Assembly (NCBI GenBank): GCA_031278025.1
Contig: JAITLF010000216.1
Coordinates: forward strand, 1-8,612
From: Treponema sp.
GTDB taxonomy: Bacteria > Spirochaetota > Spirochaetia > Treponematales > Breznakiellaceae
DNA length: 8,612 nucleotides
Reading direction: 5' to 3'
A program made the translations under genes and the position numbers. Below, one piece after another: positions 1-6,333 of this stretch. Positions within the stretch are counted from its first letter, which is position 1, and every line of letters starts with the position of its first letter. The notes under the pieces were generated by a model. The model saw nothing but the letters and a program-made list of their open reading frames with translations. It was not told the DNA's origin and made no database searches.

Positions 1-216
1 TACGGCGCTGTTCTGGCCTTCTGGGGAGGCATAGATACCCAGGATCTCCTTCCCCGCCGTTCCGCGGAGGAAGTTAAGGCTGAAGTAAAACGCATCCTTT
101 CCGTTATGGGAAACGAGGGCTATATCCTTTCTCCGGCTCACTGTATACAGCAGGATGTCCCGGCGGAAAACATCGCGGCCATATTCAGGGGAGCTAAAAA
201 GTATTACGGTCCTTAA
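1..216 (+). CDS. UroD-family protein (uroporphyrinogen decarboxylase-like methyltransferase), C-terminal fragment
   Basis: Frame 1 is open from the window edge to TAA at 214-216 and gives 71 residues; the N-terminal part lies outside the window. The visible part contains FWGGIDTQDLLP, then a basic helix (EEVKAEVKRIL), then GYILSPAHCIQQDVPAENI and a final FRGAKKYYG. This is the C-terminal end of the UroD fold as found in the catabolic or methyltransferase-like branch (MtaA/CmuA-like and many UroD-like proteins annotated near sugar or corrinoid genes), where the motif is usually of the type S/P-x-H-N-I-Q-x-D-V/T-P-P-E-N-I. Members of this branch commonly move methyl groups to or from corrinoid proteins, but the substrate cannot be read from this fragment. 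It is unlikely to be the haem-pathway HemE. The Cys in PAHC sits where Asn is more usual in the relatives I recall. No terminator follows the stop. Confidence 0.8.
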   Translation, partial: YGAVLAFWGGIDTQDLLPRRSAEEVKAEVKRILSVMGNEGYILSPAHCIQQDVPAENIAAIFRGAKKYYGP

Positions 217-226
217 CAGGCGGAAA

Positions 227-256
227 TTTGCATTTTTATCCCTGTCGATTTATACT
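227..256 (+). promoter_or_regulatory. Possible sigma-70-type promoter for the traX-like gene
   Basis: TTTGCA (227-232) and TATACT (251-256) are separated by 18 bp. Transcription would begin near 262-264, leaving only a few bases before the chosen ATG at 269. That would fit the lack of a clear Shine-Dalgarno sequence there. A second A/T-rich hexamer, TATAGT (263-268), abuts the start codon. This is a motif match only. Confidence 0.3.
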
Positions 257-268
257 GGATTATATAGT

Positions 269-1084
269 ATGGAAACCACAGAAACAGAAATTCCGCCCTT
301 CAAAGGTCTTGAGCGGCCCGGTTTAAGCGGCAGCAGCATAAAAAGTATCGGCCTGGTCCTGATGACGCTGGATCACATCCATCAGATGTTCATCGCCCAT
401 GGGGCGCCGGAGTGGCTTAGCTGGTTCGGCAGGCCCGTGGCGCTTATGTTTGTCTTCCTCTGCGCCGAAGGTTTTTATTACACCCGGAATAAAGCGCGAT
501 ATCTGTTGCAAATGCTTGCCGGGTTTTTGTTCATGTCGGTGATGAACCAAGTCTTGAGCTTCCTGATGCCTTTGGAGGAAGTGGCGCTGATCAACAATAT
601 CTTCAGCACCTTGCTGCTGGCGGCCTTTTACATGGGAGCCGTCGATCTTTTCCGCCAGGGTATACGGGAAAAAAAGACGTCCGCCATAACCCTTGCACTG
701 GGAGGGATGTTCCTGCCTCTGCTCATCGGGGCGGCGTTCCTGGCAGCCCTGGCAACGGAAAACCGGACCGCCTTTATGGTACTGGTCTTCTTCCCCAACC
801 CTGTTACCGCCGAAGGCGGGATCATTATGGTTTTCATGGGCCTGCTCTTTTACCTGCTCCGAAAATACCGGTTCGCCCAAGCCGGGGCGGTACTCGTTAT
901 CAGCGCCGTTTCCTGGTTCAGGAGGGAACCGGGGAGCCTGGATTTCCAGTGGCTTATGGTGCTCGCGGTTATCCCCATGATCCTCTACAACGGAAAACGG
1001 GGTTCTGGAAACAAATACTTTTTCTACATTTTTTACCCCGCCCACATCTACCTTCTCTACCTCACTGCCTGGCTTATCCGTTAG
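269..1084 (+). CDS. TraX-family integral membrane protein
   Basis: This 271-residue protein is mostly hydrophobic, with roughly eight or nine membrane segments by eye. Two family landmarks identify TraX (named for the F-plasmid protein needed to N-acetylate pilin). Near residues 23-75 the pattern is SIKSIGLVLMTLDHIHQMF, then FGRPVALMFVFLCAEGFYYTRNKARYLL. At the extreme C-terminus, residues 248-271 contain KYFFYIFYPAHIYLLYL, the family's FYP-x-H ending. Chromosomal TraX homologues are common outside conjugation loci and are presumed membrane acyltransferase-like proteins; here the acceptor is unknown. I chose ATG at 269 because earlier in-frame ATGs lie inside the UroD gene. The ribosome site is poor (GGAT about 10 bases upstream), so the start is less certain than the identity. 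No tra, pil or mobilisation gene is visible nearby. Confidence 0.85.
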   Translation: METTETEIPPFKGLERPGLSGSSIKSIGLVLMTLDHIHQMFIAHGAPEWLSWFGRPVALMFVFLCAEGFYYTRNKARYLLQMLAGFLFMSVMNQVLSFLMPLEEVALINNIFSTLLLAAFYMGAVDLFRQGIREKKTSAITLALGGMFLPLLIGAAFLAALATENRTAFMVLVFFPNPVTAEGGIIMVFMGLLFYLLRKYRFAQAGAVLVISAVSWFRREPGSLDFQWLMVLAVIPMILYNGKRGSGNKYFFYIFYPAHIYLLYLTAWLIR

Positions 1085-1101
1085 GAGCCTGGCCCCTGGA
1101 C

Positions 1102-1133
1102 AGGGAACCAACCGGGGTTTCCGGAGGTTCCCT
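1102..1133. terminator. Stem-loop between convergent genes, possible bidirectional terminator
   Basis: AGGGAACC (1102-1109) pairs perfectly with GGTTCCCT (1126-1133). Inside the 16-nt loop, CCGG (1112-1115) can pair with CCGG (1121-1124), which stacks a second short stem. The element lies between the stop of the TraX-like gene (1084) and overlaps the stop of the comF-like gene (1133-1135). This is where a shared terminator is expected. Neither strand has a clear run of T after the stem, so it may only stabilise 3' ends. Confidence 0.5.
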
Positions 1134-1852
1134 TAATCGTAAAAGAGACAGATCCCGTAAACCCTGCCGGTTCCTGCGGCCTTGAGGGCCCTGGCGCAGG
1201 CCTCCATGGTGGACCCGGTAGTGATAACATCATCAAAGAGCACTGCGGTTTCCGGGACTTTTCCCCTGGCGCTGATGCGGCCTTTCAGGTTAGCAAGGCG
1301 CTTTTCCCTGTCCAGTTTTTTCTGGGTTTCCGAGGTTGACCTTCTAAGACAGCGCCGGACAGGAAGCGCGGTATTCTTTTCCCGTTCTAGTATCCTTGCA
1401 AGATGTTCGATCTGATCCCAGCCGTTTTTCCGTATCTTCCCTGGCCTGGGAGGAACAGGAACCAGGGCGCTTTCCCCTGAGGTTTCAGGCCTGAGGATAT
1501 CCACTGCCTCGTTCAGTTTTTCAGCCAGGAAACGCCCTGCTCCCGGGGATTTCCCGAATTTGAAAGCTCCCAGAAGCCTGTGGTAGATCCCGGTATAGGG
1601 AAAAAGGGAAACGAGCCGGTCATAGGAAGGCGCTTCCCCTGCGGCGCCCCTACAGGGGAGGCAGAATTCGGTTTCGGAAATAAGGGGCCGCCCGCAGAGC
1701 CCGCAGCGTTCTTCCTGCTCAAGGATGAAAGCCCGGCGGCAGTTGCCGCAGAGGCTGTACCAGGCGCTTTTCCTATCCGCAAGCATGGTCCCGCATACTA
1801 CGCAGCGTGATGGAAAAAGGCATTCCAGGGCCAGGGCAAAGACAGTATTCAT
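1133..1852 (-). CDS. ComF/GntX-family phosphoribosyltransferase-like protein
   Basis: The protein is 239 residues, the usual ComF length. The N-terminal part carries four Cys pairs, C17/C20, C35/C38, C50/C53 and C64/C67, consistent with zinc-binding ribbons. The C-terminal part is a type I phosphoribosyltransferase domain: VPVPP at 131-135, a QKKLDREKRLANLKG segment around 177-191, and the PRPP-binding loop VLFDDVITTGST at 204-215 with the acidic pair D207/D208. ComF proteins take part in natural DNA uptake in transformable bacteria, where they link the uptake channel to the cytoplasmic machinery. Homologues are widespread in bacteria not known to be competent, so the role here is open. The upstream sequence reads AAAAGGAG-T-ATG, an excellent Shine-Dalgarno core but only 1 base from the ATG. 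I see no better start downstream. No other com gene is present in the window. Confidence 0.92.
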   Translation of the reverse strand: MNTVFALALECLFPSRCVVCGTMLADRKSAWYSLCGNCRRAFILEQEERCGLCGRPLISETEFCLPCRGAAGEAPSYDRLVSLFPYTGIYHRLLGAFKFGKSPGAGRFLAEKLNEAVDILRPETSGESALVPVPPRPGKIRKNGWDQIEHLARILEREKNTALPVRRCLRRSTSETQKKLDREKRLANLKGRISARGKVPETAVLFDDVITTGSTMEACARALKAAGTGRVYGICLFYD

Positions 1853-2014
1853 ACTCCTTTTACGGGCCCGGGATGGACGGCGCTTTGACTCCTGAGGGCA
1901 AAACCTGTCCTGCGGTTTTCGTTATATAGAGTCTGGGGCTGTAAAAGAAGTCCCCGATTCGGCGGGAGAGCACCGGCCCGCTTCAGACCGGTTGTACCGT
2001 GAAGGCCAGACCCT
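1853..2014. other. Gene-free stretch upstream of the comF-like gene
   Basis: No supported gene lies here. For - strand transcription toward the comF-like gene there is a TATATAAC-type -10-like element (complement of 1921-1928), but no good -35 at the right distance. ACCGG and CCGGT inverted arms lie around 1971-1991 and could form a weak hairpin. One - strand frame beginning at TTG (2041-2043) runs to a TGA overlapping the comF-like ATG. Its beginning lies inside the terminator stem and its residues look like nothing known, so I do not call it. Confidence 0.4.
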
Positions 2015-2058
2015 AAAGACAAAAAAGAGCCGGGGAATTCCAACGGAACCCCCCGGCT
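2015..2058 (-). terminator. Rho-independent terminator (- strand)
   Basis: Read on the - strand, AGCCGGGG (complement of 2051-2058) pairs with CCCCGGCT (complement of 2028-2035). There is a 2x2 internal mismatch, then a second 4-bp stem (TTCC/GGAA) capped by a 3-nt loop. Immediately after the stem the - strand reads CTTTTTTGTCTTT (complement of about 2015-2027), a classical U-rich tail. This is the best terminator in the window. It shows that something on the - strand is transcribed from the 2093-2400 region and stops before the comF-like gene. Confidence 0.88.
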
Positions 2059-2092
2059 GCTATACTGGGTACATGATATATCCTGTATGTCC

Positions 2093-2377
2093 TTAAATTT
2101 CCTGCTCGCCCGCGGGATAGATGGTTCCCATACCGCCCGCGTCCGCCTGTACTTTTATCCGCGGTAAATCGGCCCCATCGGGCCCCAGGTATATCTTCTT
2201 TCCGGGATTGTTTTGAATGCGTATCTGTATCCGGCTCCCGGCGGTAACCCCTTGAAATACCCCAGGACGTTCACCGCTCTTGTTTCTTAACTTGTTGACA
2301 GTGAGGGGCAGACGCCCCCGTTTCCCGTCTGCTGTTCCGTTTCCGTCCTGCGTATTCCACGAAAAACAAAAAAGCAA
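2093..2377 (-). CDS. Small hypothetical protein, start codon unsure, possibly degraded
   Basis: A - strand frame of about 94 codons ends in TAA at 2093-2095, 34 bases before the terminator stem at 2058, which is the main reason to take it seriously. I do not recognise the product. The N-terminus is short and hydrophobic (LLFCFSW). The rest is hydrophilic, with GSRIQIRIQNN and KVQADAGGMGTIYPAGE, and could be the strand-rich end of a small secreted or lipoprotein-like domain. The only usable start is TTG (2375-2377), with no Shine-Dalgarno. One stop-free stretch upstream begins ATA-AAA-CCC-TTT (ATA at 2393-2395), so a single base change would have given a Met-Lys-Pro-Phe signal-like start. It may be a decayed gene or one using a non-standard start. 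It is divergent from tyrS, with about 70 bases between the two starts. Confidence 0.4.
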   Translation of the reverse strand: MLFCFSWNTQDGNGTADGKRGRLPLTVNKLRNKSGERPGVFQGVTAGSRIQIRIQNNPGKKIYLGPDGADLPRIKVQADAGGMGTIYPAGEQEI

Positions 2378-2390
2378 AGAGTAAAAGGGT

Positions 2391-2418
2391 TTTATAGTTT
2401 AAGCCGTTGTGGTATGCT
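2391..2418 (+). promoter_or_regulatory. Possible extended -10 promoter for tyrS
   Basis: TGGTATGCT (2410-2418) matches an extended -10 (TG-n-TATGCT). It has only a poor, AT-rich -35 region (around 2390-2396) upstream. The start of transcription would fall near 2425, just ahead of the ribosome site. On the opposite strand TATAAA (complement of 2391-2396) could serve the divergent small ORF. No T-box leader or other riboswitch fold is visible. Confidence 0.25.
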
Positions 2419-2434
2419 CATTTGATATTATTTT

Positions 2435-2440
2435 AAGGAA
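2435..2440 (+). promoter_or_regulatory. Ribosome binding site of tyrS
   Basis: AAGGAA lies 7 bases before ATG 2448. It sets the start and argues against the upstream in-frame GTG at 2409. Confidence 0.8.
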
Positions 2441-2447
2441 GCTGTTT

Positions 2448-3755
2448 ATGAATCCGGCGCTAGAGAATTTGAAGGCCAGGGGGTTTTTTTCCCAATGCAC
2501 CGATACCGAAGGGCTTTCCCGTCTTATGGACCAGGGACCGGTGACGTTTTATGAAGGTACTGACCCTACCGGCGGGAGCCTGCACATAGGCCACATGGTT
2601 CCGTACTTCGCTTTCCGGCACCTCCAGGCAGCCGGGCACAAGGGCCTTGCCCTCCTGGGCGGCGGGACTGCCCGCATCGGCGATCCTTCGGGCAAGTCGG
2701 AGATGCGGAAAATGTTAAGTTACGAAGAACTGGACAAAAACACCGAAGCCATCAGGGCCCAGCTGGACCGGTTCGTCTCCTTCGACGGCGATACAGCCAG
2801 GAGCGTCAACAACAAGGACTGGCTTGCCGGCCTTAACTACATTGATTTTTTGCGGGAAATCGGCAGCCATTTTTCCGTGAACCGCATGCTCAGTTTCGAG
2901 TCCTACAAGATCCGCCTGGAGACAGGGCTCTCGTTTGTTGAATTCAACTACCAGCTCCTTCAAAGCTACGATTTTCTCGAACTCTACCGCCGTTACGGCT
3001 GCCGCCTCCAAATCGGGGGCGACGATCAGTGGGGGAACATTGTTGCCGGAGCGGAGCTTATCCGCCGGGTCGAAGGCGCTGAGGTCTACGGCATAACCTT
3101 CCCCCTGGTGACCACTGCGGACGGCAAAAAGATGGGCAAAACTGAAAAAGGCGCCGTCTTCCTTGATCCCGCCCTTACTTCGCCTTATGAATTTTTCCAG
3201 TACTGGCGGAATGTCCAGGACGCCGATACACGCCGTTTCCTCCTTATGTTCACCTTCCTCCCTGTTGGGGAGTGCGAAGCCCTTACCGGGGCGGGGAGGA
3301 ATCCCAACGAGGCCAAGGAGCGCCTGGCCTGGGAAGTTACTTCCCTTATCCACGGAAAGGAAAAGGCCGATCTGGCCTTTTCCGGCGCCAGGGCCGCTTT
3401 TGGCGGCGAAGGCGGGGACAGGTCGGCTATGCCTAAAGCGGAATTTCCCCGGGCGCGCTTTGAGGCAGGTTACAATGTTGCGGATCTCTTTGCCGATGCG
3501 GGCCTGGCCTCTTCCAAGAGCGAGGCCCGGCGCCTTGTCCAGCAAGGCGGCGCCTTTGTGTCCAAAGCCGGCGGCGTTCTTGAAGCGGTCCCTGATGTAA
3601 ATGCCCTCATTACCGCGAGCCGCCTGGACGCCCGGGGGGAACTGGTACTCAGGGCAGGCAAAAAACGCTACTGCCTGGTGCTTACCACAGCAATTCCGAA
3701 TTCAAAAAATGCTATAGCGGGGCACGGGACGGCGGATAACGAAAAGGCTTTTTGA
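2448..3755 (+). CDS. tyrS: Tyrosine--tRNA ligase (tyrosyl-tRNA synthetase)
   Basis: Cytoplasmic enzyme that activates tyrosine with ATP and loads it onto tRNA-Tyr; a class I synthetase acting as a homodimer. In the 435-residue product, the tyrosine-pocket segment [16 protein letters not shown] holds the HIGH motif at 46-49. QSYDFL (172-177) and GGDDQWGNI (190-198) follow. The KMSKS equivalent is KMGKT at 228-232, the usual form in this bacterial branch. The C-terminal S4-like RNA-binding domain spans about 340-412 ([27 protein letters not shown]). The start is ATG 2448, preceded by AAGGAA (2435-2440) seven bases away. An in-frame GTG at 2409 is less likely because it lies upstream of this ribosome site. 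The core ends in GKKRYCLVL, where family members such as the E. coli enzyme (ending in YCLICWK) stop. Here about 23 extra residues follow. The gene stands alone. Confidence 0.97.
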   Translation: MNPALENLKARGFFSQCTDTEGLSRLMDQGPVTFYEGTDPTGGSLHIGHMVPYFAFRHLQAAGHKGLALLGGGTARIGDPSGKSEMRKMLSYEELDKNTEAIRAQLDRFVSFDGDTARSVNNKDWLAGLNYIDFLREIGSHFSVNRMLSFESYKIRLETGLSFVEFNYQLLQSYDFLELYRRYGCRLQIGGDDQWGNIVAGAELIRRVEGAEVYGITFPLVTTADGKKMGKTEKGAVFLDPALTSPYEFFQYWRNVQDADTRRFLLMFTFLPVGECEALTGAGRNPNEAKERLAWEVTSLIHGKEKADLAFSGARAAFGGEGGDRSAMPKAEFPRARFEAGYNVADLFADAGLASSKSEARRLVQQGGAFVSKAGGVLEAVPDVNALITASRLDARGELVLRAGKKRYCLVLTTAIPNSKNAIAGHGTADNEKAF

Positions 3756-3804
3756 GGGCTTGCGGGGCACACGGCGGGAGTCCTGGGCGTTGGAAGCGCG
3801 GTCC

Positions 3805-3834
3805 TTGTAAGGCCAAACCTATATCTGGTATCAT
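3805..3834 (+). promoter_or_regulatory. Possible promoter of the first chemoreceptor gene
   Basis: TTGTAA (3805-3810) is followed after 18 bp by TATCAT (3829-3834), which carries a TG extension (3826-3827). The gap after tyrS (131 bp) has no clear terminator, so read-through from tyrS is also possible. I see no convincing sigma-28 (flagellar-class) promoter. Confidence 0.3.
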
Positions 3835-3886
3835 GGGGCTTGGGTCTAGCAGTTTGTTACGCTTCGCTCTTAAAAAGGAATGTCGT

Positions 3887-6079
3887 ATGAAAATCGGTAT
3901 GAAGCTGGTGCTTATCATCAGCATTTTCAACCTTGCCGGTATCAGCTTGCTTGCCGGTATTACCCTTACCCTATCACAGCGGGAAATCAGCCGCCTGGCA
4001 GAGGAGGAGGCGCAAAGCATTGCCCGGGAAAGCGGGGAGAACATAAGCAAATGGTTTGAGCGGTATATAAGCGCGACAAGAACCCTGGCTCAGATCATGG
4101 AAGGCTATCAAGACATACCGGTCGAACAACGGCGGGACCATTTCAATATGGCGATGCGGCAGGTCCTTTCCTCAAATCCCAGACTGCTGGGCGTGTATGC
4201 CAACTGGGCGCCAATGGCCCTGGACGGCCTGGACGAGACCTATGCCAATACTCCGGGAAACGATGAGACCGGGCGCTTTATACCTTCATGGACCATGAGT
4301 AACGGCGCATTTCAGGTAGATCCTGTGCCGGGTTTTAGCTGGGACCTGGTTATGCAAATGCCCAATACGAGAATGGAGTATATGCTTGATCCCGCAGAGT
4401 ACCCCGTTCCATTACCGGATGGAAGCTTGTTATATGCCAATATGGGCGCTCCGGTAAAGGATAAGGAAACCGGCGCTTTGATAGGGGTGGCGGGAGCTAC
4501 TATAGTATTGTCCGCCATACAATCTATGGTGAATGAGACTAAACCCTTCGGCGATGGCCATGCCTTTGTATTCAGCTCCGGGGGTATTGTCGCCGCTCAT
4601 ACGGACCCGGAACGGCTGGGTAAGAACATGCGGGAAAGCGAAACCGGCACCTTCGGCCCCTTCCTTAATACCATGGTTGATGCCGTTACCAAAGGAACTT
4701 CCGCTTCTTTTGCGTACCGGAGCCCCCAATCGGACACGGTCGTGCAGTATTATGCCGTGCCATTTAGCATTGGTGATATTCCTCAGCCATGGACCCTGGT
4801 TGTGGGGGTTTCCCGCAACACCATCATGGCGCCGGTCTACCGGATGATGATTATTGCCGGCATCATCGGTATTGCCACGATTATCCTCATGTCAGCGGGC
4901 GTGGTTTTTACGGCCCGTTCCGTCAGCCGCCCCATCGCCCATACCATGACGGTCCTGAAAGACATTGCCGAGGGGGATCTCACAAGGGAGATCGCCGTAC
5001 ATTCCCGCGACGAGGTGGGCGATCTTGCCCGTTACTTAAACTTCACCGTAGACAAAATCAAGGGCCTTGTTCTGTCCATACGGAAAGATGCGGACGCGCT
5101 TTCGGAAACCGGCGCCGGCCTTGCCGGCAACATGACCAAAACCGCCGCCGCCATTAACGAAATTACCGCCAACATCCAAAACATCAAGGATCAGACCAAC
5201 CGGCAGGGGGCAAGCGTCAAGGATACTAATGCCATCATGGAACAGCTTGTGGATCATATTGACCGTATAAACGATCAGATTCAGAAACAAAGCGACTGTG
5301 TAAACCAATCCTCCTCGGCGGTGGAGCAGATGCTTGCAAACATTCAGAGCGTTACCCAAACCCTGGTCGGGAACGAGGAAAATGTAAGCAGGCTGGCCCG
5401 GGCCTCTGAAGTGGGGCGGAATAGTTTGCAGGAAGTGTCGAGCGATATTCAGGAGATAGCCCGGGAGTCAGAAGGGCTCCTGGAGATCAACGCGGTAATG
5501 GAAAATATCGCAAGCCAGACGAACCTGTTAAGCATGAACGCCGCCATAGAAGCGGCTCATGCAGGGGAGGCGGGGAAAGGCTTTGCGGTGGTGGCCGATG
5601 AGATCAGAAAGCTCGCTGAGTCCTCTTCGGAGCAGTCAAAGACCATAAGCGATGTCTTGAAGAAGATAAAAAGCTCCATAGACAAGATCACCTCCTCCAC
5701 CGGAGCGGTGCTGCGAAACTTTGAGGCCATAAGCGCCGAGGTGAAGACCGTAACGGATCAGGAGGCGGATGTCCGCAGCGCCATGGAAGAGCAGGGCATA
5801 GGGAGCAAAGCCATCCTTGAGTCCATAGGGAGTCTGAACGAGATCACCGGGGAGGTGAAAGGGAGTGCCCAAGGGATACGTGGCGGCAGTCATGAGGTAA
5901 TAAAGGAAAGTAAAACCCTTGAGGGGATCACCGCAGAGATAGGGGATGGGATGCAGGAGATAGCATCCGGCGCAGAACAGATAGATACGGCGGTGAACCG
6001 GATCAATGACATAAGCTTGGAGAACAAGAAGCAGATAGAGCGGCTTATAGCTGAAGTGTCCCGGTTCAAGGTTGACTGA
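3887..6079 (+). CDS. Methyl-accepting chemotaxis protein, dCache sensor (first of tandem pair)
   Basis: Transmembrane chemoreceptor of 730 residues that senses a periplasmic ligand and controls CheA through CheW. Layout: membrane segment 1 about 6-29; periplasmic dCache-type sensor about 32-318, with VYANW (103-107), [11 protein letters not shown] (125-135) and the membrane-proximal module around [17 protein letters not shown] and [15 protein letters not shown] (219-233); membrane segment 2 about 320-343; HAMP about 344-397 (DEVG at 375-378); then a coiled-coil signalling domain. The hairpin tip is clear: [20 protein letters not shown] (538-557), then [19 protein letters not shown] (560-578). 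The C-terminus ends in RFKVD with no CheR-docking pentapeptide of the NWETF type. The ATG at 3887 has AAGGAA (3875-3880) six bases upstream. A longer in-frame reading back to 3752 lacks a ribosome site and adds an unrelated basic stretch before the anchor. The ligand is unknown; the sensor has GR-x-x-P-x-W rather than an unmistakable amino-acid-binding motif. Confidence 0.96.
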   Translation: MKIGMKLVLIISIFNLAGISLLAGITLTLSQREISRLAEEEAQSIARESGENISKWFERYISATRTLAQIMEGYQDIPVEQRRDHFNMAMRQVLSSNPRLLGVYANWAPMALDGLDETYANTPGNDETGRFIPSWTMSNGAFQVDPVPGFSWDLVMQMPNTRMEYMLDPAEYPVPLPDGSLLYANMGAPVKDKETGALIGVAGATIVLSAIQSMVNETKPFGDGHAFVFSSGGIVAAHTDPERLGKNMRESETGTFGPFLNTMVDAVTKGTSASFAYRSPQSDTVVQYYAVPFSIGDIPQPWTLVVGVSRNTIMAPVYRMMIIAGIIGIATIILMSAGVVFTARSVSRPIAHTMTVLKDIAEGDLTREIAVHSRDEVGDLARYLNFTVDKIKGLVLSIRKDADALSETGAGLAGNMTKTAAAINEITANIQNIKDQTNRQGASVKDTNAIMEQLVDHIDRINDQIQKQSDCVNQSSSAVEQMLANIQSVTQTLVGNEENVSRLARASEVGRNSLQEVSSDIQEIARESEGLLEINAVMENIASQTNLLSMNAAIEAAHAGEAGKGFAVVADEIRKLAESSSEQSKTISDVLKKIKSSIDKITSSTGAVLRNFEAISAEVKTVTDQEADVRSAMEEQGIGSKAILESIGSLNEITGEVKGSAQGIRGGSHEVIKESKTLEGITAEIGDGMQEIASGAEQIDTAVNRINDISLENKKQIERLIAEVSRFKVD
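5618..5734 (+). repeat. Near-identical direct repeat, copy 1 (within first chemoreceptor)
   Basis: These 117 bases (codons 578-616) match 8065-8181 with only three mismatches, including a perfect 47-base block (5618-5664) and a perfect 37-base block further on. The repeat encodes the helix just after the hairpin tip. Silent positions are conserved as well as the protein, unlike the codons immediately before. Confidence 0.9.
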
Positions 6080-6101
6080 AATAGAGTAAGCTGTGGTAAG
6101 C

Positions 6102-6126
6102 GGCTAGCTTCAAAGCAAAGCTAGCC
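6102..6126 (+). terminator. Stem-loop after the first chemoreceptor gene
   Basis: GGCTAGCTT (6102-6110) pairs perfectly with AAGCTAGCC (6118-6126) across a 7-nt loop, starting 22 bases after the stop codon. The position suggests a terminator or 3'-end stabiliser, but AGCTCATTC follows instead of a U tract. It may therefore only attenuate transcription, letting some continue into the second receptor gene. Confidence 0.5.
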
Positions 6127-6152
6127 AGCTCATTCAAAAAGTGCAAAAGTAC

Positions 6153-6199
6153 TAGACAACAGGCACGCTTATAGTATATCATTTCCTAAAGTCTATAAT
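6153..6199 (+). promoter_or_regulatory. Promoter-like elements upstream of the second chemoreceptor gene
   Basis: TAGACA (6153-6158) and TATATC (6175-6180) are 16 bp apart, a fair sigma-70 match. A perfect TATAAT lies just downstream (6194-6199) but has no good -35 at 16-18 bp. The first pair would place the RNA start near 6187, upstream of the small ORF at 6217. The second would start near 6206 and lose most of that ORF's ribosome site. Confidence 0.35.
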
Positions 6200-6216
6200 G
6201 TCATTTGGAGTATTAT

Positions 6217-6264
6217 ATGATGAGGTCTTATTCTGTTCTTATCCCCCCCCTTGCTTTTATCTGA
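6217..6264 (+). CDS. Possible 15-codon leader ORF with a C8 tract
   Basis: ATG-ATG begins at 6217, six bases after TTGGAG (6205-6210), a good ribosome site. The frame reads MMRSYSVLIPPLAFI and stops at TGA 6262-6264. It contains eight consecutive C (6243-6250), the longest such run I see in the window. It lies 70 bases before the second receptor's ATG. Nothing proves translation, and it could be chance in an AT-rich leader. It is listed because of the ribosome site and the slippage-prone tract. Confidence 0.2.
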   Translation: MMRSYSVLIPPLAFI

Positions 6265-6333
6265 ATACGTACCGGTAAACATAAGAAGCTGGTACCTTAT
6301 CCTACAAAGTTTTTGCTCTAAAAGGAGTGCAGT

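Noticed and set aside
155..268. N-terminal extension of the TraX-like protein by 38 codons
   Set aside because: It would overlap the UroD-like gene by about 60 bases, and the extra residues are not part of the TraX family pattern.
323..1111. Long - strand frame (262 codons) opposite the TraX-like gene
   Set aside because: It is antisense to a clear membrane-protein gene, its translation is low-complexity and charged, no ribosome site precedes it, and it overlaps the convergent stem-loop.
1849..2043. 64-codon - strand frame ending at the comF-like start
   Set aside because: It starts at TTG within the loop of the terminator, has no ribosome site and no recognisable sequence. The TGA/ATG overlap is probably chance.
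2378..2447. T-box or other riboswitch ahead of tyrS
   Set aside because: The leader is too short between the divergent ORF and the start, with no T-box sequence or antiterminator fold visible.
2479..2493. G5-T7-C3 homopolymer string early in tyrS as a frameshift site
   Set aside because: Codon boundaries do not fit a standard -1 slippery heptamer, and the normal frame encodes the expected TyrS residues.
2715..3545. Long - strand frame (276 codons) opposite tyrS
   Set aside because: It mirrors the third-position GC of tyrS, has no recognisable domain and lies wholly inside an essential gene.
3752..3886. N-terminal extension of the first chemoreceptor by 45 codons
   Set aside because: The extension is basic and cysteine-containing and lacks a ribosome site. 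The ATG at 3887 has one, and gives the same N-terminus and length as the second copy.
6080..6333. Insertion sequence remnant between the two receptors
   Set aside because: The only inverted repeat is a local 9-bp stem-loop, with no target duplication and no transposase fragment.
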